From Janthinobacterium psychrotolerans (GTDB lineage: Bacteria > Pseudomonadota > Gammaproteobacteria > Burkholderiales > Burkholderiaceae_D), in assembly GCF_001677885.1 (NCBI RefSeq), contig NZ_LOCQ01000057.1:62001-126000 (forward strand): 64,000 nt of DNA. The letters are read 5' to 3'. The first letter of the stretch is position 1. The number at the start of each line of letters is the position of its first letter. The position numbers and the translations under genes are program-made. Under the pieces are notes generated by a model. That model had not been told where the DNA came from. It saw only the letters and a program-made list of their open reading frames with translations, and made no database searches. Below, in pieces: positions 1 to 8,311 of the stretch.

Positions 1-380
1 CTGGGGAAATCATTGTCCAGGTTGGCGAAGATAAATTCGCTCGGTTTATCCTGGCGCAGCAGATTGAATTCCACCGCAGGCCCGCCCGACGGCTGTACGA
101 TATAAGCGAGCTGGCCCGGCACGGTCAGCCGCAGTTGCACGAATTCAAACGCGGTGGTCTTGCCGCCCTTGACCGTGCGGCTGGTGCCCAGGATGGTGCC
201 GCCGGCCACCGTGCTCCACTGCTCGCCTGAACCAGGCTCGGCGCCATCGACCTGCCAGCAACCGGTCAGCCAGGCAAATTTGGCCACCGTTTCCGGCGGC
301 GCCACTTTCTCTGCGGCCTGGGCCGGCCCCCATCCATAACACAGCGCTGCCGCCATCAGAATACTCAACGATCGTTTCAT
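1..380 (-). CDS. DUF6265 family exported protein (3' end outside window)
   Basis: Only the N-terminal part is present; the frame is open to the window edge, with about 126 codons visible. The ATG at 380 opens a signal peptide (MKRSLSILMAA, with a cleavage site after AQA) followed by the FAWLTGCWQVD block and a GGTILGTSRTVKGGKT stretch typical of DUF6265 proteins. These are small predicted beta-barrel periplasmic proteins of unknown function. The gene lies 33 bp downstream of the NADH dehydrogenase gene on the same strand and may be its operon partner. The family call rests on recognised motifs; no function can be inferred. Confidence 0.75.
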   Translation of the reverse strand, partial: MKRSLSILMAAALCYGWGPAQAAEKVAPPETVAKFAWLTGCWQVDGAEPGSGEQWSTVAGGTILGTSRTVKGGKTTAFEFVQLRLTVPGQLAYIVQPSGGPAVEFNLLRQDKPSEFIFANLDNDFP

Positions 381-413
381 GCGGTCTCCGGCAGAGGGCC
401 TGGCCCCATGGGG

Positions 414-1712
414 TCAGTGCAGCTTGACCTGCGGCGTGCTGCGCTTGATGAGGAAGCGGCCCATTGCCATCACGGCCGTGCGCACGCTGCCCAGCACCGC
501 ATTGTGGTGCATCAGGTGCAGGCTGACATACATCATGCGCGCCACAAACCCTTCGACAAACCAGCTCAGGCCCTTGAGCGAACCCATCAGGGTGCCGACC
601 GAGGTGGTGCGGCCGAACGACACCAGCGAGCCGTAATCGAGATATTCATACGGCTTGGTCTGCGGCGGCTTGCCCTTGGCCTGCAGCATGAATGTTTTCA
701 GCAGGTAATCGGCCTGCTGGTGGGCGGCCTGGGCGCGCGGCGGCACCAGCTTGCCATTTTCGCCCATGCAGGCGGCGCAATCGCCCAGCGCATGGATATT
801 CGCATGGCCCTGCACGTTGAGCATGCCAGTCACTTCGAGCTGGCCGGCGCGGTTGGTCGGCAGGCCCAGGGTCGACAGGAATTCGGGCGCGCGGATGCCG
901 GCCGCCCACACGCAGATATCAGCCGCGTAGCTGGTGCCGGTGGCAACATTGACCTTGTCGGGTTCGATCGAGGTGACGCGCGTATCGGCCGCCACGGTAA
1001 TGCCATGCTGCAGCAGCAATTTGCTGGCCGCGCGCGAGACGCGCTCGGGCAGCGGCGCCAGGATGCGCGGCGCGCCTTCGAGCAGGGTGATGCGCACGTC
1101 CTTGATGGCGTTGAGGTTCTGGAAACCATAGGCCGCGTACACGTCGCTCGCTTCGCGCAGTTCGGCCGCCAGTTCGACGCCGGTGGCGCCGCCGCCGATG
1201 ATGACGATATCGACACCGGGGTGGCCGGCGTCGCCACGGCGCTGTTCGGCCATTGCCAGCAGTTTCAGCAAGGTCAGGCGGAAGCGCTCGGCGTCTTCGG
1301 TGGCGTTCAGGGAAATCGTGTTTTCCTGCGCGCCCGGCACGCCGAAATAGTTCGAGGTGCTGCCGACGGCCAGCACCAGCTGATCGTAGCTGAGCTGCCG
1401 CTCGGGCAGCAGCAACTCGCCCTTGTCGGTACTGATCGCACCCACCGTCAGGCTGTTCGAGGCCGCATCGAGGGCGATCAGGGGGCCGTACACATAGCTG
1501 AAGCCGTTATCGTGCGCCAGCATCTGGTAGGACAGGCCTTCCTGGTGGATATCGAGGGTGCCGGCCGCGACTTCATGCAGTGACGGCTTCCAGATATGGT
1601 AGAGGCGGCTGTCGACCAGGGTGACCTGGCCGGCGCCGAGCTTGCGGCTGAGTTTGCAAGCGAGCTCAAGGCCGCCTGCTCCGCCACCGACAATGACGAT
1701 TTTACTGTGCAA
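414..1712 (-). CDS. Type II NADH:quinone oxidoreductase (NAD(P)/FAD-dependent)
   Basis: This 432-residue flavoprotein has an N-terminal FAD-binding Rossmann motif (IVGGGAGGLE, residues 6-15) and a second dinucleotide fold (VIIGGGATGVELAAEL) near residue 170, the layout of NDH-2 enzymes. These pass electrons from NADH to the quinone pool without pumping protons. A C-terminal amphipathic or hydrophobic segment (SWFVEGFVARMMYVSLH) fits peripheral attachment to the inner membrane. The start is a TTG: it lies four bases after a perfect AGGAGG ribosome-binding site, and no ATG or GTG is available before the Rossmann motif. Related carotenoid or sulfide:quinone-type oxidoreductases share the fold, but length and motifs favour NDH-2. 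Confidence 0.85.
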   Translation of the reverse strand: MHSKIVIVGGGAGGLELACKLSRKLGAGQVTLVDSRLYHIWKPSLHEVAAGTLDIHQEGLSYQMLAHDNGFSYVYGPLIALDAASNSLTVGAISTDKGELLLPERQLSYDQLVLAVGSTSNYFGVPGAQENTISLNATEDAERFRLTLLKLLAMAEQRRGDAGHPGVDIVIIGGGATGVELAAELREASDVYAAYGFQNLNAIKDVRITLLEGAPRILAPLPERVSRAASKLLLQHGITVAADTRVTSIEPDKVNVATGTSYAADICVWAAGIRAPEFLSTLGLPTNRAGQLEVTGMLNVQGHANIHALGDCAACMGENGKLVPPRAQAAHQQADYLLKTFMLQAKGKPPQTKPYEYLDYGSLVSFGRTTSVGTLMGSLKGLSWFVEGFVARMMYVSLHLMHHNAVLGSVRTAVMAMGRFLIKRSTPQVKLH

Positions 1713-1733
1713 AGATCCTCCTGATCAGCATGC

Positions 1734-2237
1734 TTAATTCCTGTGGCCGTTGTTGCCGTTACCGTTACCGTTACCGTTACCGTTACCATGGCCGTTGCCC
1801 TTGCCCTTGCCCTTGCCTGGATGGTCGTCATGACGGTCGTGCTTGCCATGGGGAACGGGACGGCCATGCTGCGGCTGCGGACGGTACGCAGGCGGACGCG
1901 CATGTTCCTGGCGATAGCGTGGTGCGTACTGCTTGTTATACCAACTATCCTGGACAAAATACACTTCCTGGTTGCAGGCATTATAGCGGCGGCAGTGCTT
2001 GGACCAGTTTTTGGCGTGGCCGGGCGGCACGCGCAGGTAGATCGGGCGCGCCGAGTAATACTGCGGCCGTTCGACGATCACAGGCTGGGCATAGATCAAT
2101 TCCGGTGCGGGATAGCTGCCCACGTCGATACGCCCGTAAAAGCCGGGCTGGCCGATGCTGACGGTAACGGCGGCAGTGGCAGTGGCCGCGCTGGCGGCGG
2201 CGAGCAGCAGGCTGGCGGCAAGAACGATGGTTTTCAT
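1734..2237 (-). CDS. Exported hypothetical protein with Gly-Asn/Gly-Lys repeat tail
   Basis: I do not recognise a family. The 167-residue product starts at the ATG preceded by AAGGAGTCTCCCC and has a clear signal peptide (MKTIVLAASLLLAAASA). The middle is rich in Tyr, Pro and Arg. It contains CRRYNACNQEVYFVQ, with two cysteines that could form a disulfide. The last 40 or so residues are basic, His-rich and low complexity, ending in alternating Gly-Lys and Gly-Asn dipeptides encoded by hexanucleotide repeats. An exported surface or cell-envelope protein is likely. A longer frame upstream has no comparable ribosome-binding site. Confidence 0.7.
   Translation of the reverse strand: MKTIVLAASLLLAAASAATATAAVTVSIGQPGFYGRIDVGSYPAPELIYAQPVIVERPQYYSARPIYLRVPPGHAKNWSKHCRRYNACNQEVYFVQDSWYNKQYAPRYRQEHARPPAYRPQPQHGRPVPHGKHDRHDDHPGKGKGKGNGHGNGNGNGNGNGNNGHRN
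1755..1817. repeat. Hexanucleotide tandem repeat inside a coding region
   Basis: Four perfect ACCGTT units (1761-1784), a near-copy just before them, and about three CCCTTG/GCCCTT units (around 1798-1815) form a coding microsatellite. On the minus strand the units encode Asn-Gly and Lys-Gly dipeptides. Because the unit is six bases, slippage changes the length of the protein tail without shifting the frame. Confidence 0.85.
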
Positions 2238-2348
2238 GGGGAGACTCCTTGGATAATGTCCCGATTGTAGTCCTTGCAGGAAACACCGTATGTTCGCAAG
2301 GACACATAAGCAATCGCTGCCCGGCAGCCGGGCCACATCAGCAACAAC

Positions 2349-4001
2349 TCAGGCCAGGCGGCGCAGCGGCTGCGCCCTGGCGGCAGGCGGACGGCGCAGC
2401 GGCGTGACGTTGCTGGCCGGTGCGCCGGCGGCCGGTGCCGTGCCGTGCAGGCGAAACACGCTGACAATGTCGTTGAGCGCCATGGCCTGGTCCTGCATCG
2501 ATTCGGCCGCGGCGGCGGCCTGCTCGACCAGCGCCGCGTTCTGCTGGGTGACCTGGTCCATCTGCACGATGGCCATGTTGACCTGTTCGATGCCGGCGCT
2601 CTGCTCGCTGCTGGCGGCGGTGATTTCCTGCATGATGTCGGCCACCCGGCGCACGCTGCCGACCACCTCGTCCATGGTCTGGCCGGCGTCGCGCACCAGC
2701 CTGGCGCCCACCTCCACCTGCTCGACCGAATCGCCGATCAGGGCCTTGATTTCCCTGGCGGCGCTGGCCGAGCGCTGCGCCAGGTTGCGCACCTCGGACG
2801 CCACCACGGCAAAGCCGCGCCCTTGCTCGCCGGCGCGCGCCGCTTCGACGGCCGCGTTGAGGGCCAGGATATTGGTCTGGAAGGCAATGCCGTCGATCAC
2901 ACTGATAATGTCGACGATCTTGCGCGACGAGGCGTTGATCGATTCCATGGTCTGCACCACCTGCCCCACCACGGCGCCGCCCTTGCCGGCCACGTCCGAC
3001 GCGGCGCCGGCCAGGGTGTTGGCCTGGCGTGCGTTTTCCGCATTCTGGCGCACGGTGGACGTGAGCTCTTCCATCGACGAGGCGGTTTCCTCCAGCGAAC
3101 TGGCCTGCTCTTCGGTGCGTGAGGACAGGTCCAGGTTGCCCTGGGCAATTTCGCCCGATGCGGTGGTGATGGTTTCGGTGCCGGCACGCACCTGGCTGAC
3201 AATGCCGACGAGCTTGTCGCGCATGGTTTTCATGGCAAACAGCAAGCTGCCGCTGTCGCCGTTGCGGGTCTCGATGGCCACCGTCAGGTCGCCTTCGGCA
3301 ATCGCGCTGGCGATCTGCGCCGCATAGCCCGGCTCGCCACCGAGCTGGCGCGCCAGGCCGCGCGTGATCAGCGCCCCCAGCGACAGGCCGGCCGCCACAC
3401 TGCCCAGCACCAGCGCGATCATGAAGCCGCGGCTGGTCTGGTACACGCTGGAGGCCTGCTCGGCCGCTTCTTTCGCGCGCAACTCCTTCTGCTGCGACAG
3501 TTTGTCGAGCACACTATCGAGTTCATCCGCATGCGCGCGCGTCTTGTCGAGCAGGGCGATCAGTTCAGGGCTGGGCTGGGCCAGCGGCCCGGCGGCGGCC
3601 ATTGTCAACGCCTGCGCCATGCTGCTGGCATAGTCGGCCTCGACCACGGCAAAGCGGGCAAACAGTTCCTTGGCGGCCGGTGTGACGAACAGCGGCTGCG
3701 CCTTGGCCAGGTTATCCTTGTTCTCGGCGAGGAATTTGGCGATATCGGCACGGCGCGTGGCGCGCTCCTCATCGGTGGCGGCCAGCAAAAAATTGCTGCG
3801 CGCGCGGCCCGCCTTGATCAGCGCAATATTGGCTTCCTTGATATACGACAGGCCCAGCAGTTCATTATTGTACATCTGGCCGGCCATGGTATCGATCTTG
3901 CCCATGTTGTAAATGCCGATGCCGGCGACGATGGCGCCGAGCAAGGCGACGCAGAAGAACGCCGCCAGCAGGCGCGTGCCCACTTTCATTTGATTCAACA
4001 T
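2349..4001 (-). CDS. Methyl-accepting chemotaxis protein
   Basis: This 550-residue chemoreceptor has an N-terminal transmembrane helix (residues 8-30), a four-helix-bundle-type periplasmic ligand domain (about 31-190), a second transmembrane helix (about 191-212), a HAMP region and a cytoplasmic coiled-coil signalling domain. The hairpin tip ([20 protein letters not shown]) and its continuation [20 protein letters not shown] are canonical for contacts with CheA and CheW. The C terminus is a short Pro/Arg-rich tail without the NWETF pentapeptide. The ATG follows CGGAGAAAAC. The gene appears monocistronic, with about 200 bp of AT-rich upstream DNA. The ligand cannot be read from the sequence. 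Confidence 0.95.
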   Translation of the reverse strand: MLNQMKVGTRLLAAFFCVALLGAIVAGIGIYNMGKIDTMAGQMYNNELLGLSYIKEANIALIKAGRARSNFLLAATDEERATRRADIAKFLAENKDNLAKAQPLFVTPAAKELFARFAVVEADYASSMAQALTMAAAGPLAQPSPELIALLDKTRAHADELDSVLDKLSQQKELRAKEAAEQASSVYQTSRGFMIALVLGSVAAGLSLGALITRGLARQLGGEPGYAAQIASAIAEGDLTVAIETRNGDSGSLLFAMKTMRDKLVGIVSQVRAGTETITTASGEIAQGNLDLSSRTEEQASSLEETASSMEELTSTVRQNAENARQANTLAGAASDVAGKGGAVVGQVVQTMESINASSRKIVDIISVIDGIAFQTNILALNAAVEAARAGEQGRGFAVVASEVRNLAQRSASAAREIKALIGDSVEQVEVGARLVRDAGQTMDEVVGSVRRVADIMQEITAASSEQSAGIEQVNMAIVQMDQVTQQNAALVEQAAAAAESMQDQAMALNDIVSVFRLHGTAPAAGAPASNVTPLRRPPAARAQPLRRLA

Positions 4002-4112
4002 GTTTTCTCCGATACGTTCAAGGTGCAGGTGTTATCCGATATGCCTGGGCGCATCGCGGGCAAACTATAAGCTATTGAATATAAAGAAAAAAACAACTGA
4101 ACAAAAGCGCAA

Positions 4113-4131
4113 ATTGTCACAATCGGACAAT
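4113..4131. promoter_or_regulatory. Inverted repeat upstream of the chemoreceptor gene
   Basis: ATTGTC and GACAAT form perfect 6-bp arms around a 7-bp spacer in the 200-bp AT-rich region between the chemoreceptor start and the copper oxidase 3' end. It lies about 110 bp upstream of the chemoreceptor ATG. It could be an operator; nothing identifies the protein that would bind it. Confidence 0.3.
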
Positions 4132-4201
4132 TCATTGATCTTTCACAACACATTCCATGGCTTTCCGTGTTAGCAAAGCTCTCATGTTTATTCAATAGAT
4201 A

Positions 4202-5584
4202 TCAGTGTCCGGCGTGACCAGTTGGCTTTCGTACACTCATTTCCACCGCTGCGGCGGCCGGTTTGCCGGCGCGCTGCGCCCGCACCGGTTCCGGCAAGGC
4301 GCCCGTCCATTCGCAGGCCACGCTGCCTTTCGGATGGCGGTACCAGCCCGGATCGCGGTAGTCGCCCGGCTGCTGGTCCTTGCGCACCTTGACGGTGGTA
4401 AACATGCCGCCCATGCCGATGGCGCCAAACGGGCCGTCGCCGGCCATCATCGGCAGGGTATTGTCGGGGACCGGCATCTGCATCCCGCCCATGTCGGCCA
4501 TGCCGCGCTCGCCCATCACCATATAGCCGGGCACCAACTGGTTGATCTTCGCCGCCACGCCCTGGTGGTCGACGCCGATCATGGTCGGCACATCGTGGCC
4601 CATGGCGTTCATCGTGTGGTGCGATTTATGGCAGTGAAAGGCCCAGTCGCCAGGGTCGGTGGCGGTAAACTCGACCGCCCGCATCTGGCCGACGGCCACG
4701 TCGGTCGTCACTTCGGGCCAGCGCGATTCGGGCCGGGTCCAGCCGCCATCGGTGCCGGTCACTTCGAACTCGTGGCCATGCATGTGGATCGGGTGATTGG
4801 TCATGGTGAGATTACCCACGCGCACGCGCACCTTGTCACCCTGGCGCACCACCATCGGATCGATGCCGGGGAACACGCGGCTGTTGAAGGTGAACAGGTT
4901 GAAGTCGGTCATGGTCATGATCTTCGGCGTGTAGCTGCCAGGATCGATGTCATAGTTGCTGAGCAAAAACACGAAATCGCGGTCGACCTTCATGAAGTTG
5001 GGGTCTTTCGGATGCGTGACCCAGAAGCCCATCATGCCCATCGCCATCTGCGTCATTTCATCGGCATGCGGATGGTACATGAAGGTGCCGGGGCGTTTGG
5101 CGACGAACTCGTAGACAAACGTCTTGCCTGGCGCGATGCCGGGCTGGGTCAGTCCCGTCACGCCATCCATGCCGTTCGGCAAGCGCTGGCCATGCCAGTG
5201 CACGCTGGTGTGTTCCGGCAATTTATTGGTGACAAAGATGCGCACGCGGTCGCCCTCCACCACTTCGATGGTCGGGCCCGGCGACTGGCCGTTATAGCCC
5301 CACAGATTGGCCATCATGCCGGGCGCCAGCTCGCGCACGACGGGCTCGGCCACCAGGTGGAATTCCTTGACATTGTTATTCATGCGCCAGGGCAAGGACC
5401 AGCCGTTCAGGGTCACCACCGGGTGATACGGCCGGCCATTCGGCGGCGGTGGCGGCGCCTGGGTCTGTGCACCGGCCATGCTGGCCGCTTCCGGCAAGGA
5501 TGCCGCGCCGACCCGGCTGACGGCGGCGGCGCTCAGGGCGACAGCGCCCGCGTTCATGAAAAAGTTTCTACGTGTAATCATCAT
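4202..5584 (-). CDS. Tat-exported multicopper oxidase (copper tolerance)
   Basis: The 460-residue product has a twin-arginine signal (ITRRNFFMNAG, residues 3-13). All four copper-binding motifs of multicopper oxidases are present: HWHG (129-132), HPH (171-173), HPIHMHGH (264-271) and HCHKSHHTMNAM (317-328), the last with the type 1 Cys and axial Met. Met/His-rich stretches follow (around 350-400) and the protein ends in a Met/His-containing tail. Such enzymes oxidise Cu(I) in the periplasm. It is the last gene of the copper module, and its ATG overlaps the TGA of the TolC-type gene by one base (TGATG), so the two are translationally coupled. Confidence 0.9.
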   Translation of the reverse strand: MMITRRNFFMNAGAVALSAAAVSRVGAASLPEAASMAGAQTQAPPPPPNGRPYHPVVTLNGWSLPWRMNNNVKEFHLVAEPVVRELAPGMMANLWGYNGQSPGPTIEVVEGDRVRIFVTNKLPEHTSVHWHGQRLPNGMDGVTGLTQPGIAPGKTFVYEFVAKRPGTFMYHPHADEMTQMAMGMMGFWVTHPKDPNFMKVDRDFVFLLSNYDIDPGSYTPKIMTMTDFNLFTFNSRVFPGIDPMVVRQGDKVRVRVGNLTMTNHPIHMHGHEFEVTGTDGGWTRPESRWPEVTTDVAVGQMRAVEFTATDPGDWAFHCHKSHHTMNAMGHDVPTMIGVDHQGVAAKINQLVPGYMVMGERGMADMGGMQMPVPDNTLPMMAGDGPFGAIGMGGMFTTVKVRKDQQPGDYRDPGWYRHPKGSVACEWTGALPEPVRAQRAGKPAAAAVEMSVRKPTGHAGH

Positions 5585-6948
5585 CAGTCCTTGCTGGTGG
5601 AAACGCCGCTGCCGTTGATAGCGGACTGCAACTCGGTTTGCGCGATCCAGAAGTCGCGCTGGGTGTCGATGGCGGCATTGACGCTGGCGACCTGTTCGCG
5701 CGCGTCCGACAGCAGTTCGAACACGCTGGCCAGCATGCCGTTATAGCGCAGCAGCACCTCATGCGAAATCGTCTTGCGCAGCGGCACCACCTCGTCACGG
5801 TAGTGGCGCGCCAGGTCGTAGGCCGTGCGGTAACTGGAATACGCCTCGCGCACCTGCGAGCGGGCATTGACCGCCGTGCCCGCCGTGCGCTGCAGCGCCT
5901 GCTCGTAGATGGCTTGCGCACGCGCCTGGCGCGCCGTACCCCAGTCGAACAGCGGCAATTCCAGCGCCACCTCATAGCCGTTTTCACGCGGCGCCGCGCT
6001 GGTGCTTTTGCTGGTGTAGCCCACCTCGAGCACATTGACAAAACGCGTGACCCTGGACAGGCCCAGCGCGCTGGCCGTCGCCTGCGCATCGAGTTTGCTC
6101 ATCTGCACATCGAGCCGCTGCTCCATCGCCTGCGCCTCGATATTGGCCGCCTCCTCGGCCCTGGCCGGCAGCTCCGGCAGCCGCTCGGGCAAGGCAAAGG
6201 CAGCTTGCCGGCCCCACAGGCCCAGCAGGCGCGTCAGCCGTTCGCGCGCGGCGGTGGCCTGGTGGCGCGCGCGCGCCAGGTCGCTGACGGCGTCGGCGTA
6301 AAACACCTGCTGGCGCGCCTGGTCGAGCCGGCTCCAGTTGCCCGCCTGCCGCAGGCGCGTGGCCAGCTGGGCGCCGGCCTCGGCCGACACCAGCGCGCGC
6401 TGCATGAACTGCTCGGTCTGCACGGCGGCCACGGCCGTAAAGTAGGCGCGCCGCGTGTCGCTGGCCAGTTGCACGGCCTGGCTTGCCGCCTGCAGCTTGG
6501 CCTGCTCGAAGCGGCCGCGCTCGATATTGAGGCGCATCGGCATGGTCAGCAAGCCGGCCAGGTCAACGCTGACGCCCCGCTCGATCTCATGGCCTTCGCT
6601 GCCATGCGAGCGGCCGAACGACAGGCCGGGATTGCGCAGGCGGCCGGACTGCACCAGGTCGGCTTCCGAAGCGCCCAGCGCGGCCAGCGCGCTTTTCATG
6701 CCGGGATTGTTCATCAGCGCGATGCGCACGGCGCCATCGGCGCTCAGGGGCTGGGCCAGCAAGGGTGCAAGACGGTCTTCGCCATCGCCAGCGGACAAGG
6801 CGTCTGGCACGCCGGTACGGGCGTCGGCCAGCGCGGCAACCTCGGCCATGCCGCCATCGGGGCTGAAGCTGGCGCAACCGGCCAGCAGCAAGGCGGCCGC
6901 CAGCGGCGTCAGGCGCGTCAGTCGTAAATAGCTGTGGAAGTTCGCCAT
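5584..6948 (-). CDS. TolC/CusC-type outer-membrane efflux lipoprotein
   Basis: A lipoprotein signal (LLLAGC) is followed by the long alpha-helical repeats of outer-membrane efflux proteins, in a 454-residue frame. The ATG at 6948 is chosen because it follows GGGGCATTGAG directly and sits one base after the stop of the preceding gene (TGAGATG); an in-frame ATG seven codons upstream is less well placed. In its operon it lies between a small His-rich exported protein and the multicopper oxidase. No RND or membrane-fusion partner is encoded nearby, so any pump it serves must be elsewhere. Confidence 0.85.
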   Translation of the reverse strand: MANFHSYLRLTRLTPLAAALLLAGCASFSPDGGMAEVAALADARTGVPDALSAGDGEDRLAPLLAQPLSADGAVRIALMNNPGMKSALAALGASEADLVQSGRLRNPGLSFGRSHGSEGHEIERGVSVDLAGLLTMPMRLNIERGRFEQAKLQAASQAVQLASDTRRAYFTAVAAVQTEQFMQRALVSAEAGAQLATRLRQAGNWSRLDQARQQVFYADAVSDLARARHQATAARERLTRLLGLWGRQAAFALPERLPELPARAEEAANIEAQAMEQRLDVQMSKLDAQATASALGLSRVTRFVNVLEVGYTSKSTSAAPRENGYEVALELPLFDWGTARQARAQAIYEQALQRTAGTAVNARSQVREAYSSYRTAYDLARHYRDEVVPLRKTISHEVLLRYNGMLASVFELLSDAREQVASVNAAIDTQRDFWIAQTELQSAINGSGVSTSKD

Positions 6949-6949
6949 C

Positions 6950-7264
6950 TCAATGCCCCTGGTGTTCATGATGCTGCTCAGCCTGGGCCTCGGGCGCGGC
7001 AGGCTTGGCTATCGGCATTTTCATCGGCATTTTATGGTCTTTCATCATCTGGCCCATATGGCCGCCGGCGTCGCCCACCTTGCGGTTAACGGCGCGCCAG
7101 GTTTCATCGGGTGTGGCCTCGTCTTCCACGGCGGACTGATAGGTGTCAAAGGCGGAACGGTAAACGACGGACGGCACGCTTGCTTGCGCGTCTTGCGGCG
7201 CGGGCGCGGCATGGGCGGCCAGCGGCAGGCAAGCGGCCAGGGCGAGGCTGAACAATAGCTTCAT
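6950..7264 (-). CDS. Small exported Met/His-rich protein of the copper module
   Basis: The 104-residue product begins with a signal peptide (MKLLFSLALAACLPLAAHA). It ends in a run of metal-ligand residues: HMGQMMKDHKMPMKMP and a terminal HHEHQGH. The pattern suggests periplasmic copper binding. The start at 7264 is set by the signal peptide; a longer in-frame start 20 codons upstream would bury it. The gene is the second of four in the copper module, and its TGA is one base from the start of the TolC-type gene. Confidence 0.75.
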   Translation of the reverse strand: MKLLFSLALAACLPLAAHAAPAPQDAQASVPSVVYRSAFDTYQSAVEDEATPDETWRAVNRKVGDAGGHMGQMMKDHKMPMKMPIAKPAAPEAQAEQHHEHQGH

Positions 7265-7352
7265 GGGGTATCTCGATAACAGGACGGTCGTGCCTTGCAG
7301 GCACGCACACAAACGCTGGCGCAAAGGAAATGGCCGCCAGGCTCAGCGACGG

Positions 7353-7739
7353 TCAGGCGAAGCGGGCCATCCTGGGCGGACGCTCAAGCCCGGCCGGGAT
7401 ATGGCCGGCAAACAGCAGCGGCAGTGCGGCCGGCGGCGCCTGTGCACCGAGGCTCAATGGATGGAGCGCAGGCACCGGTGGCGGCGCCGTGGCGGCAACG
7501 CTGCACGCGCCATGGTTGCCGCAATCGTGGCCATGGCCGACGTCCATCGTGCCGCCATGCTCCGGCGTCGCGGCCATGGCATGGCAATGCGGCGCAGCCG
7601 CCTTTTCCATCACCGCTACCGCAGTGGCCTGCTGCAGGCAGCAGCTGCGCATGGCCGCGGCAAAGCCCTGCAAAGGCAGCGTGGCGACCAGCAGCCAGAG
7701 CAGCGAGCGCACGAAGTAACGGTAGAAGGTACGGTTCAT
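7353..7739 (-). CDS. Cys/His-rich exported protein, DUF2946-like (tentative)
   Basis: This 128-residue product has an N-terminal hydrophobic segment (about residues 9-29) followed by clustered ligands: CC (33-34), HCH, HGG and HGHDCGNHGAC. The C terminus is Pro-rich. The composition resembles DUF2946-type proteins found in copper loci; I am not certain of the family. It is the first gene behind the CueR-like promoter. The predicted transcription start falls at or within a base or two of its ATG, so the mRNA may be leaderless. An 88-bp gap separates it from the next gene. Confidence 0.65.
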   Translation of the reverse strand: MNRTFYRYFVRSLLWLLVATLPLQGFAAAMRSCCLQQATAVAVMEKAAAPHCHAMAATPEHGGTMDVGHGHDCGNHGACSVAATAPPPVPALHPLSLGAQAPPAALPLLFAGHIPAGLERPPRMARFA

Positions 7740-7745
7740 GGCAGC

Positions 7746-7776
7746 ACTATAAACCTTCCCATGCCGGCAAGGTCAA
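7746..7776 (-). promoter_or_regulatory. CueR-type (MerR family) copper-responsive promoter
   Basis: On the minus strand, -35 TTGACC (7776-7771) and -10 TATAGT (7751-7746) are separated by 19 bp, the over-long spacer diagnostic of MerR-family activation. The spacer region carries the dyad ACCTTGCC-GGCAT-GGGAAGGT (7773-7753), matching the ACCTT...AAGGT arms of CueR boxes. The -35 overlaps the stop codon of the upstream gene. The regulator gene is not in the window. Confidence 0.85.
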
Positions 7777-8297
7777 GCATTTATCTGTTCCAGCCAGATA
7801 ATATAAACGCCGAAATAACCTTGCCCTTCCAACAGCACTTCATCGTCGACATAGCGCACCGTCTGCAGGGCGTTGACGGTAAAGTAAGCGCGTCCATCGG
7901 CGTTGCGCGGATCGCCGCTGCGGCGCGGGCGGTACGGTTCGGCGCCACAGCGGCGCGCGATTTCCTCCAGCAGCTCGCGGTACAGATAGTCGACCAGCAG
8001 TTCGGCCAGCAGCGGCCGGTGGCGCTGCAACATGGCGGCAAGATCCGGATAGCCGGCCTCACGCAGCGCCGGCAAGTCGCACTCGCCCAGCAAGGCGTCG
8101 TCATCGCGGCAGGTTCGCACGAATGCATCGCACTCGGCACCGACCAGGCTGTCGAGCATGTCGGCAGGCAGGCGCAACACGAAAGGGTGCAAGGGCAAGG
8201 CGCTGTGATGGCCATAGCCGAGTTCGCGGCAGCCGAGATAGCGCAGATCCAGGCCCCGTCCCGCCACCTCGCAGCGGCTTGCTGGCGCAAGATGCAT
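7773..8297 (-). CDS. Hypothetical protein coupled to a diguanylate cyclase gene
   Basis: I do not recognise this 174-residue soluble protein. It has no signal peptide or membrane segment. It is rich in Leu, Arg and acidic residues, with a probable helical core (LLAELLVDYLYRELLEEIAR) and a C-terminal beta-like segment (GYFGVYIIWLEQ). The ATG at 8297 follows AGAGGAAACC; an alternative ATG at 8312 overlaps the cyclase stop codon as TGATG. Either way translation is probably coupled to the cyclase, suggesting a shared role. Its stop codon lies inside the copper promoter. Confidence 0.7.
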   Translation of the reverse strand: MHLAPASRCEVAGRGLDLRYLGCRELGYGHHSALPLHPFVLRLPADMLDSLVGAECDAFVRTCRDDDALLGECDLPALREAGYPDLAAMLQRHRPLLAELLVDYLYRELLEEIARRCGAEPYRPRRSGDPRNADGRAYFTVNALQTVRYVDDEVLLEGQGYFGVYIIWLEQINA

Positions 8298-8311
8298 GGT
8301 TTCCTCTTTCA

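Noticed and set aside
408-1583. Long plus-strand frame of 391 codons
   Set aside because: It is antisense to the NADH dehydrogenase gene, rich in Arg, His, Gln and Ala, and has no ribosome-binding site or domain. It is a GC-rich shadow.
4205-5746. Plus-strand frame of 513 codons
   Set aside because: Antisense to the multicopper oxidase with its four copper motifs; the frame is His/Arg-rich shadow sequence.
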